Position numbers and translations under genes: made by a program
The notes under the pieces: model-generated
Databases searched by the model: none
The model's input: only the letters and a program-made list of their open reading frames with translations
Told to the model about the DNA's origin: nothing
Source of the DNA: Caryophanon tenue
GTDB taxonomy: Bacteria > Bacillota > Bacilli > Bacillales_A > Planococcaceae
Length of the DNA: 64,000 nt
Assembly: GCF_001700315.1 (NCBI RefSeq)
Contig: NZ_MASJ01000014.1
Span: forward strand, 47,066-111,065
Direction: 5' to 3'
Shown here: piece after piece, positions 18,130-27,418 of the stretch
Numbering within the stretch: position 1 is the first letter of the stretch
How the letters are laid out: every line of letters starts with the position of its first letter

Positions 18130-18234
18130 ATGGAACAAACAACGTACACATATGAAGCAATTGATGATAATGACTATGCGTATTTATATGAAGAGGAAGA
18201 TTTCGGTGTAGAGTTCGATGACAATGATTTTTAA
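18130..18234 (+). CDS. 34-residue acidic, tyrosine-rich peptide
   Basis: A short frame encodes 34 residues, from MEQTTYTYEAIDDND to the terminal FDDNDF. Thirteen are Asp/Glu, five are Tyr, and there is no Lys or Arg. It has a near-ideal GGAGGTG site (18117-18123) spaced 6 nt from the ATG and a good promoter upstream, with a hairpin downstream, so expression is likely. I know no family for it. Strong acidity without a membrane segment suggests a small cytosolic binding or regulatory peptide, but this is speculation. Its neighbours are the HlyIII gene (divergent) and a c-di-GMP receptor (convergent). Confidence 0.6.
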   Translation: MEQTTYTYEAIDDNDYAYLYEEEDFGVEFDDNDF

Positions 18235-18286
18235 TTTGACAAAGGGAGCTGATACGACAAAATGTCCAGTGTAATGATGTCCATAT

Positions 18287-18335
18287 AGCGAGCGTTTGCG
18301 TAGAAATCATATTTCGCAATCGCTCGCTTATTTGT
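18287..18335 (+). terminator. Hairpin downstream of the acidic peptide gene
   Basis: AGCGAGCGTTTGCG pairs imperfectly with CGCAATCGCTCGCT, followed by TTATTTGTTT. The T-tract is weak. Confidence 0.5.
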
Positions 18336-19181
18336 TTAGAGGGCGTTTGTGCGTGAAAATAACTCTTCCACCGTCGTTAACCTCATCGTGTCGTCATATG
18401 TGACCGTTTCAATTGTAAAATGTAACGTCACTTTACGCCCCGTCAATAACGGATGTTTACTCGCTTCTTCATGCAATTTCTTTACAACGTTTGGCATCAT
18501 TTCCTCAGGTGTTTCAATTAATAAAAAAACAAACTGTTGTTGCCCAAATCGATATTTATAATCAGAAGCTCGTAGTAATTCGGTCACTTTCTCGGCCATT
18601 TTCCGAAGTACATGCTGCATTTCTTTCTCTCCGTATGTCTGCAAAAATTCATCATAATGAATGAATGTAAAAACAAGCATTGTAAAACAGCCTCCGTGCC
18701 GATCTACACGTTTCATTTCACGTGAAATTTCTTGCCGCATGCGCGTTTCATTGTCAAATTGCGTCACTTCATCAACGGCGATTAATGTCTGAATGTGCTC
18801 GGCCATTACGGTACTACGTGTTGCTAATTTGTGAAACTGATTGTGTAGCAGCGTTGCCATCATTAAGATGAGTAATTGAGCGACTGCAAATAGCACTAAC
18901 ATATGCAAATCAGGCATTGGTACATTGACTTGTAATGGTGTATTTATCGCTGTATTACTAATAAGGACAATGCCAATTCCAATGACCGCAATGATTGTGA
19001 TTAAGCCACCATATACAACACCATACAACATCGTTAATACCATTGTTGCCCCTACAATACATACAGCAATATAGCCACTCGTACCATACGAAGATAAAGC
19101 AATATAGCTCGCAAATAATACAATCACAGTTGTCATAATACCGATAAAGATATATAGTTCACCACGCAAATACGTTTTCAT
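18336..19181 (-). CDS. Second YdaK-like c-di-GMP receptor, degenerate GGDEF
   Basis: A 281-residue paralogue of the protein at 14900-15766. It has hydrophobic helices within residues 10-112, then the shared block IAVDEVTQFDNETRMRQEISREMKRVDRHGGCFT, the kept I-site RASD (204-207), and GQQQF (213-217) in place of GGDEF. Prediction: a membrane protein that binds but does not make c-di-GMP. Unlike the first copy, it has no polysaccharide genes next to it and is monocistronic, with a GGGGAGGAAG site before the ATG. It may have arisen by duplication of the nearby operon gene and could control a distant target. Confidence 0.78.
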   Translation of the reverse strand: MKTYLRGELYIFIGIMTTVIVLFASYIALSSYGTSGYIAVCIVGATMVLTMLYGVVYGGLITIIAVIGIGIVLISNTAINTPLQVNVPMPDLHMLVLFAVAQLLILMMATLLHNQFHKLATRSTVMAEHIQTLIAVDEVTQFDNETRMRQEISREMKRVDRHGGCFTMLVFTFIHYDEFLQTYGEKEMQHVLRKMAEKVTELLRASDYKYRFGQQQFVFLLIETPEEMMPNVVKKLHEEASKHPLLTGRKVTLHFTIETVTYDDTMRLTTVEELFSRTNAL

Positions 19182-19250
19182 ACTTCCTCCCCGTTGTTGT
19201 GCGGCACCGATTCACATATGGTACGATAGCGACAAAGGGGGCTTTTTACT

Positions 19251-20012
19251 ATGTGTTTAATTCAATTATCCTATAATGAACTACATCAAACCTATACCGT
19301 TATCGCCAATCGGGACGAGTTTTTAGACAGAGAAGCAGTGCCTGCTCACCTTTGGCAGAGCGGCATATTTGCTGGGAAAGATCTATCCGCAGGTGGCACA
19401 TGGCTAGGTATTACAGCACAAGGGCGCTTTGCCGCTGTAACAAATGTGCGACACCCAGATAGTCGCGTTGTCGGCATTCATTCTCGTGGTGATATCGTCA
19501 CACAATTTTTACAAAGTGATGTTACATCGAAACAAATGGTTACGCAGTTGCAACAACAGCGTGAACAATACGGCGGCTTTAACGTATTACTTTATGACGG
19601 CAAAGAATTTTACCACTATAATAACATTTTCGATAAAACCACTCGACTTACATCCGGCATTTACAGCTTAAGCAATCATTCACTTAACACACCGTGGCCA
19701 AAAGCTTGTCGCTCGCGTGAACGCTTTGAACAATTACTTGCAACTGATGCTTCACCGCAGCAATTTATCACAATAATGCAAGACGATACACAAGCACAGC
19801 CACATGAGCTGCCAAACACAGGCATTGACCGCCATATGGAGCAACAATTGTCCTCGATTTTTATTCAGTTAGATGGTTACGGGACACGCTGTACGACATT
19901 TATTGACAAACATCCGCATCATATTACATTTATCGAACAAACATATGAAGGGGGTTTCGCAACAACAATTGTGCATGAACAATTTAAAATAACACAAAAC
20001 GAAGAAAAATAA
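19251..20012 (+). CDS. NRDE (TANGO2-like) family protein
   Basis: A 253-residue protein beginning MCLIQLSYNE with the signature ANRDEF at about 23-28. Further motifs are FAGKDLSAGGTWLGI, FAAVTNVRHPDSR and SRGDIV. Cys2 at the N-terminus is typical of the family and of the wider Ntn-hydrolase fold, where Cys2 can be the nucleophile after Met removal. The mammalian relative TANGO2 is linked to heme or lipid handling, but the bacterial role is not established. An AAAGGGGG site precedes the start. It is monocistronic, upstream of the leuA T-box. Confidence 0.88.
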   Translation: MCLIQLSYNELHQTYTVIANRDEFLDREAVPAHLWQSGIFAGKDLSAGGTWLGITAQGRFAAVTNVRHPDSRVVGIHSRGDIVTQFLQSDVTSKQMVTQLQQQREQYGGFNVLLYDGKEFYHYNNIFDKTTRLTSGIYSLSNHSLNTPWPKACRSRERFEQLLATDASPQQFITIMQDDTQAQPHELPNTGIDRHMEQQLSSIFIQLDGYGTRCTTFIDKHPHHITFIEQTYEGGFATTIVHEQFKITQNEEK

Positions 20013-20029
20013 AAATTTTCAAAATATTG

Positions 20030-20059
20030 TTGACAAAGCATTTCATTATCCGCTACACT
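20030..20059 (+). promoter_or_regulatory. Promoter of the leuA T-box leader
   Basis: A perfect -35 TTGACA (20030-20035), 18-bp spacer and -10 TACACT (20054-20059). Confidence 0.7.
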
Positions 20060-20065
20060 AGGTGA

Positions 20066-20310
20066 CAATAACAGGCACTGACTGGAAGTAGTAAAATTGT
20101 TTGTCAACTTGTAGAGAGCTAGCGGCTGGTGAAAGCTAGTAGTGACACAATTTGAACTCGTCCATGAGCTATTGTAGCGAAGTCATAGTAGTTACAATCG
20201 GAGTCGTTCACGTTACCGAACGCTTAAGTTGGGACAAATTTGTCCAAATAGAGTGGTACCGCGAGTTCAAGCTCGTCTCTATCCGTTTATGGATAGAGGC
20301 GGGCTTTTTT
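20066..20310 (+). promoter_or_regulatory. T-box riboswitch (tRNA-Leu sensing) of leuA, with terminator
   Basis: The T-box sequence AGAGTGGTACCGCG is at 20250-20263. In stem I, AAATTGT and ACAATTT flank the loop region, AGAGAGC and GGCTGGTGAAAGCT form the distal conserved part, and GAA-CTC-G carries a CTC (Leu) specifier codon. The bulge TGGT would pair with ACCA, fitting a tRNA with discriminator A, as in tRNA-Leu. A terminator with a 14-bp stem and T-run ends at about 20310. Uncharged tRNA-Leu should turn on leuA. Confidence 0.9.
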
Positions 20311-20354
20311 ATATGATAGTAGCAAAGCACATACATTCAAAGGAGATGGCAATT

Positions 20355-21932
20355 ATGACAAGAAAAATTTTAGTATTTGATACGACATTACGTGATGGTG
20401 AACAAGTACCAGGTGCAAAATTAAACTTATACGAAAAAGTAGAGATTGCCCAACAATTAAAAAAGCTTGGTGTTGACATTATCGAAGCTGGTTTCCCTGC
20501 TTCTTCACAAGGTGATTTTGATGCGGTGCGTGCTGTTGCAGAGCGTGTCGGCAACACATCAGATATTATGATTACAGCGCTTGCTCGCGCCGTACAATAT
20601 GATATTGACCGCGTATACGAAGCGGTGAAATATGCACAAAACCCAATGATTCATATGGTGCTTGGCACATCTGATATTCATGTCGAAAAAAAATTCAGTA
20701 AATCAAAAGATCAAATTTTACAAATCGGCGTAGATGCTGTGAAATATGCGCGTACATTATGTCCACAAGTCCAATACTCAACAGAAGATGCATCTCGCTC
20801 TGACTTTGATTATTTATGGACAACTATCGAAGCCGTTATGAAAGCTGGCGCAACGATGATTAATGTGCCAGATACAGTTGGTTATGCAGAGCCAGAAGAA
20901 TGGGGTCACTTAATTTATCGTTTAAATGACCGCATGAAAAATGTTAATCCTGACGTTATTTTATCGGTACACTGCCACAATGACTTAGGTATGGCAACAG
21001 CCAACACGCTAGCAGCTGTAAAAAATGGTGCAGATAAAGTGGAAGTAACCATTAATGGTATCGGTGAACGTGCCGGAAACGCGGCTCTTGAAGAAGTGGT
21101 GATGGCACTAAAAACACGTAACCAAATTTATGAAGCGACGACAGGTATTAATACGCGTGAAATTATAAACACATCTCGTCTTGTTTCAAGCTTTATGGGC
21201 TTAGATGTACAAGTGAACAAGGCGATTACAGGAGACAACGCATTTGCACATTCATCAGGTATTCACCAAGACGGACTATTAAAATCACGTGATGCGTATG
21301 AAATTGTGCACCCAGAAGATGTTGGCTTAGAAGATATGGAGCTTGTCTTAACAGCTCGTTCAGGTCGACACGCTGTGAAAAATGCTCTTGAAAAACTAGG
21401 TATTGCGCCACAATCAACAGATGATTTCGAAGCAATTTTCGAGAAGTTTTTACAGCTTGCTGATGCAAAAAAAGAAGTGTATAACCATGATTTATATGTG
21501 ATTGTCGAAAGCTATTATGAAGCGACAGACTCTGCAACAAATGAATCGACGACTGCATTTAGTGATGCGTTTTATGACTTACAAGACTTGCAAGTCATTT
21601 CAAACTCAACATTCCCATCTGCATCTATTCGTTTAACGCGCGGTGCCGATGTTATTCCAGCAAGTGCAGTTGGAACTGGTCCAGTCGATGCGCTATATTC
21701 TGCGATTGCATCTGTGACAAAAATTGATGCGAAGCTCGTCGAATATAATATTTCAAGTGTATCACGTGGCAAAGAAGCACTTGGTAAAGTAAAGATCACT
21801 CTTGAATACAATGGTGAAACCTATATGAGTAAAGCGGCGGATACCGATATTTTACGAGCATCAGCACTTGCCTATATTAATGCGATTAATAGTATTATCG
21901 TCGAAACATTACAACCAACGATTCATGTGTAA
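20355..21932 (+). CDS. leuA: 2-isopropylmalate synthase LeuA
   Basis: A 525-residue enzyme that condenses 2-oxoisovalerate with acetyl-CoA in the first step of leucine synthesis. The DRE-TIM metallolyase barrel carries [13 protein letters not shown] near the N-terminus, and [14 protein letters not shown] and [14 protein letters not shown] further on. The C-terminal allosteric domain ends the protein. ATG at 20355 follows AAGGAGAT; an upstream in-frame extension lies in the T-box and is rejected. It is monocistronic: leuB, leuC and leuD are not adjacent and a terminator follows directly. The T-box makes it respond to leucine tRNA charging. Confidence 0.96.
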   Translation: MTRKILVFDTTLRDGEQVPGAKLNLYEKVEIAQQLKKLGVDIIEAGFPASSQGDFDAVRAVAERVGNTSDIMITALARAVQYDIDRVYEAVKYAQNPMIHMVLGTSDIHVEKKFSKSKDQILQIGVDAVKYARTLCPQVQYSTEDASRSDFDYLWTTIEAVMKAGATMINVPDTVGYAEPEEWGHLIYRLNDRMKNVNPDVILSVHCHNDLGMATANTLAAVKNGADKVEVTINGIGERAGNAALEEVVMALKTRNQIYEATTGINTREIINTSRLVSSFMGLDVQVNKAITGDNAFAHSSGIHQDGLLKSRDAYEIVHPEDVGLEDMELVLTARSGRHAVKNALEKLGIAPQSTDDFEAIFEKFLQLADAKKEVYNHDLYVIVESYYEATDSATNESTTAFSDAFYDLQDLQVISNSTFPSASIRLTRGADVIPASAVGTGPVDALYSAIASVTKIDAKLVEYNISSVSRGKEALGKVKITLEYNGETYMSKAADTDILRASALAYINAINSIIVETLQPTIHV

Positions 21933-21936
21933 CAAG

Positions 21937-21975
21937 AAAAGCGCCCTGTCCAAAACATTGGACAAGGCGCTTTTT
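21937..21975. terminator. Bidirectional terminator between leuA and the UvrA-like gene
   Basis: AAAAGCGCC and TGTCCA pair with TGGACA and GGCGCTTTTT. The ends are A-rich and T-rich on opposite sides. Confidence 0.85.
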
Positions 21976-21977
21976 CT

Positions 21978-24215
21978 TTATATATATTTCGCTGTAATGG
22001 ACATTGAGCAGGCAAGTAAGTCTTGCGGTGGCCCTTCAAATAAAATATGACCACCTCCACTGCCACCTTCTGGACCTAAATCAATAATCCAATCCGCTTG
22101 GCGAATGACATCAGTTTGATGCTCAATGACGACAACGGTATTCCCAGCATCTACTAGCTGATGCAACATATTCATTAACGTCGCAACGTCACGAATATGT
22201 AGTCCTGTCGTTGGTTCATCTAAAATATATAATTGCCCATCCTCTTTCATTTCCTTCGCTAGCTTCAGACGCTGGCATTCACCGCCTGAAAATGTCGACA
22301 AAGGTTGGCCCAAAGACATATACGATAAGCCAACAAGCTGTAATGTTTGCAGCTTTTTGACAATATCTTTTGCACTGAAAAATTGAAGCGCTTCTTCGAC
22401 ATCCATCGCCAGTACCTCGACAATGTTTTTACCATTATACGTATATGCTAATACATGTTCGTCATATCGCTCGCCACGACAGCTCGGACATACACGCTCA
22501 ACATTATCTAAAAATGATAAATTGAGCGTAATGGAGCCATTGCCGCCACATTCTTTACAACCACCTTTGGAATTATAGCTAAACAAGGCTGCCTCTACAT
22601 CATTCTCTTTTGCAAATAACTTCCGAATCTTGTCCATCATCCCTAAATAAGTCGCTGCATTTGAACGCACATTTGTATGAATCGGCTGTTGGTCAATAAC
22701 AATTGCCTCCGCATGCTCGTTTGCAAATACATCATGTACAAGTGTACTTTTCCCCGACCCGGCAACACCCGTTACAACCGTTAGCACACGTTCAGGTACG
22801 TGTAATGCCACTTGCTGCAAATTATGAAGACTACTCGTTGAAGACGTTAAGAAGGTCGTCACAGCACGCGGTTTTTCGTTCAGTGGTGTTTGCGTATTTA
22901 ACGCTTGTGCTGTAATCGAGCCATTCTCTTTAAACTGTTCATATGGTCCGCTAAATAAAATGGTCCCTCCGTGAATACCTGCGCCAGGACCTACATCGAC
23001 AATATAGTCAGCAATTTGAATCACATCTGCGTCATGCTCCACGACAAGCACTGTATTTCCGTTATCACGAATTTGGCGTAATAAATCATTTAGACGGTAC
23101 ACATCGCGTGGATGTAAACCTGTGCTCGGTTCATCAAAAATATAGAGCATACCTGTTAATGTACTTGATAAATATTTCACCATTTTCACGCGCTGCGATT
23201 CACCACCCGAAAGTGTAGCTGTCTCGCGGTTTAAGCTCATATAACCTAGCCCAATATCAATTAAGCTGTGAACACGTTGTAAAATGCGTGTAATAACCGC
23301 TTCCATTTGCGGGTCTGTAAAGTTTGTTAACACCTTTGATAACTCCGTTAACTGTAATTCACTCAAGTCATAAATCGAATAGCCATGTAGCTGAGATGCT
23401 AATACTTCTGGGCGATAACGACTACCGTTACAGGCATCACACTTTGCTGTTATCATAAACGGCTCGCGCTTTTTCTTTTCCCGTTCCGATAGCTCTTTTT
23501 GTTGCTGAAGCGCTCTGCGGAAACGATACACAAGCCCCATATACGTCCCGTTAAATTCTCCGGTACTATGCGTAATATGAATTTTTTGTTCGGCACCGTA
23601 TAAAAATTGCTGCCATTCTTCCTCCGTGTATGCATGTAACGGCTTATCATTATCAAAAAAGCCACTTTGTGCATACAAGCCCCAATAATACGTGTCAACA
23701 CCGTAGCCTGGCAATAAAATCGCGCCTTCATTTAATGATTTCGCCATGTCTAACGAGGTATCTACATTTAACGTCAACTGCTTTCCGATACCTTCACATA
23801 TTTCGCACATACCTTGTGGGTCATTAAATGAATACATATTAGCTGTTTGTAGCGATGGCGTTGCAAAGCGTGAATATAATACACGTAGTAGTGGCGCAAT
23901 ATCAGAAATCGTCCCTACTGTTGAACGGGCATTCCCGCCAAGTCGCTCCTGTCCAACGACAACAGCAGGTGATAAATTGTGAATAGCATCAATCGCGGGT
24001 GCTTCATATTTCGGCAAAAAATTGCGGACAAAATTGCTATACGTTTCATTTAACTGCCGACCTGCCTCTTGTGCAATCGTGTCGAATACAATGGACGACT
24101 TCCCTGACCCTGACACACCGGTAAATACCGTAATCTTCCCTTTTGGAATACGTAACGAAATATTTTTTAAATTATGCTGCCGTGCTCCGATTAATGTAAT
24201 CCATTGCGTTTCCAT
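21978..24215 (-). CDS. UvrA-family ATPase paralogue (short, UvrA2/DrrC-like)
   Basis: A 745-residue protein with two ABC ATPase halves: Walker A GVSGSGKSS near residue 34 and GVAGSGKST in the second half, signature motifs LSGGESQRV and FSGGECQRL, and Walker B YIFDEPSTGLH and YILDEPTTGLH. Zinc-binding pairs are CEIC, CDAC, CKEC and CPSC. Canonical UvrA is about 940-960 residues. The missing ~200 residues fit loss of the UvrB-binding and insertion regions. Such paralogues are known as UvrA2 or as drug-resistance DrrC-like proteins. It may act in damage tolerance or antibiotic protection, but which is not visible here. It is monocistronic. Confidence 0.88.
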   Translation of the reverse strand: METQWITLIGARQHNLKNISLRIPKGKITVFTGVSGSGKSSIVFDTIAQEAGRQLNETYSNFVRNFLPKYEAPAIDAIHNLSPAVVVGQERLGGNARSTVGTISDIAPLLRVLYSRFATPSLQTANMYSFNDPQGMCEICEGIGKQLTLNVDTSLDMAKSLNEGAILLPGYGVDTYYWGLYAQSGFFDNDKPLHAYTEEEWQQFLYGAEQKIHITHSTGEFNGTYMGLVYRFRRALQQQKELSEREKKKREPFMITAKCDACNGSRYRPEVLASQLHGYSIYDLSELQLTELSKVLTNFTDPQMEAVITRILQRVHSLIDIGLGYMSLNRETATLSGGESQRVKMVKYLSSTLTGMLYIFDEPSTGLHPRDVYRLNDLLRQIRDNGNTVLVVEHDADVIQIADYIVDVGPGAGIHGGTILFSGPYEQFKENGSITAQALNTQTPLNEKPRAVTTFLTSSTSSLHNLQQVALHVPERVLTVVTGVAGSGKSTLVHDVFANEHAEAIVIDQQPIHTNVRSNAATYLGMMDKIRKLFAKENDVEAALFSYNSKGGCKECGGNGSITLNLSFLDNVERVCPSCRGERYDEHVLAYTYNGKNIVEVLAMDVEEALQFFSAKDIVKKLQTLQLVGLSYMSLGQPLSTFSGGECQRLKLAKEMKEDGQLYILDEPTTGLHIRDVATLMNMLHQLVDAGNTVVVIEHQTDVIRQADWIIDLGPEGGSGGGHILFEGPPQDLLACSMSITAKYI

Positions 24216-24330
24216 AAAATCCCCTCATTCCCGTATGCTGTTTTCATCGTAGCGAACTCGAAAATGATTTACAACTGATTCTTGAACACTTTACAATAAA
24301 CGTAATGTTATATACAAAGGAGACGAACAT

Positions 24331-24606
24331 ATGGCAATTCAATTAATGGCAAACGAACGTGGATTTGAAGTAAATAATGCAGAAGGTGTACAAGTAGGGC
24401 GCATCGTATGGGATTTAGAAGACAATATTATGATTATGAATGGTACATTTATCGATAGCTCTTTACGTGGTCAAAATATGGGCGAGCAACTACTAGATGC
24501 CGCAGCGCAATATGCACGTGAACATCATTATAAAATGAAAGCAGTATGTCCGTACGTTGTGAAGAAATTTAATACAAGCGATAAATATACATCATTAGAA
24601 GCATAA
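24331..24606 (+). CDS. Short GNAT-family N-acetyltransferase
   Basis: The 91-residue product belongs to the short GCN5-related group (PF14542, YidJ-like). The acetyl-CoA binding motif is DSSLRGQNMGEQLLDAA, with R-x-x-N-x-G in place of the usual RGxGxG, and the C-terminus has KAVCPYVVKKF with Cys69, a conserved residue in this group. Substrate unknown. AAAGGAG precedes the start and a family A repeat lies downstream. Confidence 0.85.
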   Translation: MAIQLMANERGFEVNNAEGVQVGRIVWDLEDNIMIMNGTFIDSSLRGQNMGEQLLDAAAQYAREHHYKMKAVCPYVVKKFNTSDKYTSLEA

Positions 24607-24639
24607 TCGTTCAAAATGAAAAAGGCTTTACACAAAAGC

Positions 24640-24704
24640 CGAAAAACAGCAAAATATCCTTCAGCAGCTGTCGTTGCTGAAGGATATTTCTTTTTTCCTA
24701 GCCT
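24640..24704 (-). repeat. Intergenic palindromic repeat, family A copy 3 (reverse orientation)
   Basis: The core at 24652-24689 carries the loop GCTGTCGT, the complement of the other copies, so this copy is inverted. On the minus strand it reads AGGCTAGGAAAAAAGAAATA..., matching the left arm of copy 4. It probably terminates both flanking genes. Confidence 0.75.
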
Positions 24705-24707
24705 CTT

Positions 24708-24947
24708 TTAATAATGCGGTGCATAAATAAGCGATGTATCGGTATCAATTCGAAAATCAACATGTGACACCTCATCGACAAGGCGAAACGCGTAGTGCTG
24801 GCAAAAATAAAGTGCCAGTGCTTCATTATACGTAGCAATACGTTTTGCTTTCGTATACATCATGTCGAGCTGTGCTTTTGTATACGAAGCGCCTTCCAAA
24901 AAAACTTGCCCTTTATAGCCGTCAATTTCAATAATTATGACTTTCAC
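24708..24947 (-). CDS. Hypothetical protein
   Basis: A 79-residue protein, MKVIIIEIDGYKGQVFLEG..., in a longer frame that opens at 24986. The GTG at 24947 has AAGG 5 nt upstream and gives a compact soluble protein with a beta-hairpin-like N-terminus, so it is preferred. I do not recognise the family. GYKGQVFLEG resembles the GYKGQIVYERA stretch of the DUF4430 protein at the start of the window, but the match is too short to mean homology. Confidence 0.5.
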   Translation of the reverse strand: MKVIIIEIDGYKGQVFLEGASYTKAQLDMMYTKAKRIATYNEALALYFCQHYAFRLVDEVSHVDFRIDTDTSLIYAPHY

Positions 24948-25136
24948 CTCTACCTTCTCTTTACACAGTACTACTTCGCCCACCACTTGTACACGTTATG
25001 ATGTTTCTAGTGAAGATGACGTATGTCTTTTCATCCTAATCATTATTCAAAATTGTTGCTATTTTGACATAACAACTTATAATAAAATAAAGCATATATA
25101 TTTACTATGACTTACATCCAAGAAAGTGGGCATACG

Positions 25137-26072
25137 ATGACGAAGAAAATTTATGTCATTCATGAAAATAATGAGTGGACAATGCATTTAGAAAAACGAT
25201 TACAAGAACTTAATTTACCATACGAGTTATGGTACTTAGACGAAGGTACTGTCAATTTACAAGAAGCACCGCCTGAAGGTATTTTTTATAGCCGTATGAG
25301 TGCTTCATCACATACACGTAACCATCGCTTCGCTCCTGAATTAACAGCTGCTGTCCTTACATGGTTAGAATTCCACGGACGCACAGTTTTTAACGGTTCA
25401 GAAGCATTAACATACGAAGTAAGCAAAGTAAAACAATACACGCAGCTTGAACGTTTCGGCATTCAAACACCTAAAACTGTTGTCGCTGTTGGAAAATCAC
25501 GTATTGTCGAAGCCGCAAAATCACTGAATATCTTCCCATTCATTACAAAACATAACCGCGCTGGTAAGGGATTAGGTGTACAATTATTTTACTCAATTGC
25601 TGCACTTGAAGAATATCTTAACAGCGAGCGTTTTGAAGAACCTGTAGATGGCATTACACTTGTTCAACAATATATAACATCACCTGAGCAGTTCATTACA
25701 CGCGCAGAGTTTATCGGTGGGCAATATATGTACTCTGTACGTGTTGACACATCTGAAGGTTTTGAACTTTGTCCAGCAGATGCTTGCCAAATTGGTGACT
25801 TATTCTGCCCAGTTGGTGAACAACCGAAGAAAAAAATGAAATTCGAAGTAGTCGATAACGCGCATCCTGAGTTAACAGCAAAATTCGAGCAGTTTTTAGC
25901 GGCGAGTGGCATCGATGTAGCAGGTATCGAATATATCGTGGATGCAGATGGAAACACATATTCATACGACGTCAATACAAACACAAATTACAATGCAGAT
26001 GCTGAAGCATTACACGGCACATACGGTATGCTAGAGCTTGCAAAGTTTTTAGGTGCACAACTAAACGCATAA
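25137..26072 (+). CDS. ATP-grasp (RimK-like) ligase
   Basis: A 311-residue ATP-grasp protein. N-terminal domain MTKKIYVIHENNEW; the ATP-binding region includes FITKHNRAGKGLGVQLF and TLVQQYI; metal-binding residues lie in GIEYIVDADGNTYSYDVNTNTNYN. The RimK-like subgroup joins an amino acid or glutamate to an acceptor carboxylate. The acceptor cannot be told from sequence. The longer start at 25107 has no ribosome site; ATG at 25137 follows GAAAGTGGG. It is monocistronic, with a bidirectional terminator. Confidence 0.8.
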   Translation: MTKKIYVIHENNEWTMHLEKRLQELNLPYELWYLDEGTVNLQEAPPEGIFYSRMSASSHTRNHRFAPELTAAVLTWLEFHGRTVFNGSEALTYEVSKVKQYTQLERFGIQTPKTVVAVGKSRIVEAAKSLNIFPFITKHNRAGKGLGVQLFYSIAALEEYLNSERFEEPVDGITLVQQYITSPEQFITRAEFIGGQYMYSVRVDTSEGFELCPADACQIGDLFCPVGEQPKKKMKFEVVDNAHPELTAKFEQFLAASGIDVAGIEYIVDADGNTYSYDVNTNTNYNADAEALHGTYGMLELAKFLGAQLNA

Positions 26073-26079
26073 GTTATCG

Positions 26080-26125
26080 AAAAAAGTGGCGAACCGAGAG
26101 ATTATTCTCGATTCGCCACTTTTTC
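26080..26125. terminator. Terminator downstream of the ATP-grasp gene
   Basis: AAAAAGTGGCGAA(C)CGAGA pairs with TCTCG(A)TTCGCCACTTTTT. Confidence 0.85.
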
Positions 26126-26216
26126 ATTTCGCACCTAAGCGATTAATAATGGTCTAGCTGTACGAATTCAACTAAAGCGAGACACGTTTATGCCATACTA
26201 TTTAGCTAAAATACTT

Positions 26217-27200
26217 TTATAGTAACTCTTTACGTAAATCTGCTGGTGATTTTGGTGATAATAAACCATATGGAATATCAAATACTGTTTTTGCACCGAA
26301 ATCTTTTTTCACGGCTAATTTATGTGCTGCACGTGCATATGCAACAAGCACACTTGATGTAAACATCGGGTTAGAGCCTAGTTTTAATGAAAACTCTAAA
26401 ATTTGTTTGTCGCCTGCACCTGATTCACCTGAACGAATCACAAATCCACCATGCGGCATACCTGTATGGTTGGCATTAAATTCTTCTTCAGAAATAAAAT
26501 GTACTGTCGTATCATAATCAGCGAAGTAGTTTGGCATTTCAACGATTTCTTTTGTAATAGCCGCTTCATCTGCACCTTCTTCTACTACAACGAAACATTC
26601 ACGCGCATGCTTTTCACGTGTTGTTAATTCTGGATTTTCACCTGAACGTACACGATCTACTGCGTCTTGAATTGGTAATGTATATTGTACCGCATTTTTG
26701 ACACCGTTTACGCGACGTACCGCATCCGAGTGACCTTGGCTTAAGCCGTCGCCCCAGAATGTATATGTATGACCAACTGGTAGTACCGTTTCACCTAATA
26801 GACGATTTAATGAGAATAAGCCTGGGTCCCACCCAACTGAAATTACTGCTACTGTATCATTTTTCGCTGCTACTGTATCGGCTGCTTCAAAAAATGCTGG
26901 TATTTTAGCATGTGTATCAAATGAATCGACTGTGTTAAACCATTGTGCAAAATGTGGTACTTGCTCTGGTAAATCCGTTGCTGAACCACCGCATAATATC
27001 ATTACATCAATCGCATCCTTATAACTTTCTGCATTGTCAACATGGTCTACTTTTACACCTTCTGTTGCTATTGTTACACCAGCGGGATCACGACGTGTAA
27101 AGACGGCCACTAATTCCATATCTTCGTTTTGTGTAATCGCTGCTTCAACACCGCGACCTAAGTTTCCGTACCCTACGATACCAATACGTGTTTTTGTCAT
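26217..27200 (-). CDS. ddh: meso-Diaminopimelate dehydrogenase
   Basis: A 327-residue NADPH enzyme that makes meso-diaminopimelate from tetrahydrodipicolinate in one step. It has the Rossmann motif GIVGYGNLGRG at the N-terminus, and later SVGWDPGLFSLNR and FWGDGLSQGHSDAVRR, which line the substrate site. This short cut is used by Lysinibacillus sphaericus and relatives instead of, or next to, the acyl pathways. It is one of the better taxonomic clues here. GGAGG precedes the start, and it is monocistronic. Confidence 0.95.
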   Translation of the reverse strand: MTKTRIGIVGYGNLGRGVEAAITQNEDMELVAVFTRRDPAGVTIATEGVKVDHVDNAESYKDAIDVMILCGGSATDLPEQVPHFAQWFNTVDSFDTHAKIPAFFEAADTVAAKNDTVAVISVGWDPGLFSLNRLLGETVLPVGHTYTFWGDGLSQGHSDAVRRVNGVKNAVQYTLPIQDAVDRVRSGENPELTTREKHARECFVVVEEGADEAAITKEIVEMPNYFADYDTTVHFISEEEFNANHTGMPHGGFVIRSGESGAGDKQILEFSLKLGSNPMFTSSVLVAYARAAHKLAVKKDFGAKTVFDIPYGLLSPKSPADLRKELL

Positions 27201-27374
27201 TACAATTCCTCCATTACATCACAAGTCAATGTCAGTATTATCAGAAAAGACTTTGAATTTATTTATTATCATACATTTTTGTATAAAAACTCACAAGATA
27301 ATTAGGATAAATTCATTATTTTTTGTGTTATTCTCTTAAAATACATGTCACAATCGTGTGATATTACAATTAAT

Positions 27375-27411
27375 AAAAAAACGAGAGCACAGCTTTATAG
27401 GTGCTCTCGTT
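27375..27411 (-). terminator. Terminator upstream of ddh, on its transcribed strand
   Basis: On the minus strand ACGAGAGCAC pairs with GTGCTCTCGT, followed by seven T. It closes the 27419-28126 gene. Confidence 0.8.
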
Positions 27412-27418
27412 AGAATGT

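Noticed and set aside
20229..20354. Upstream N-terminal extension of leuA
   Set aside because: It lies in the T-box and its terminator; ATG at 20355 follows AAGGAGAT.
24708..24947. Relation of this small protein to the DUF4430 protein (shared GYKGQ)
   Set aside because: The match is about ten residues and may be chance; no wider alignment is visible.
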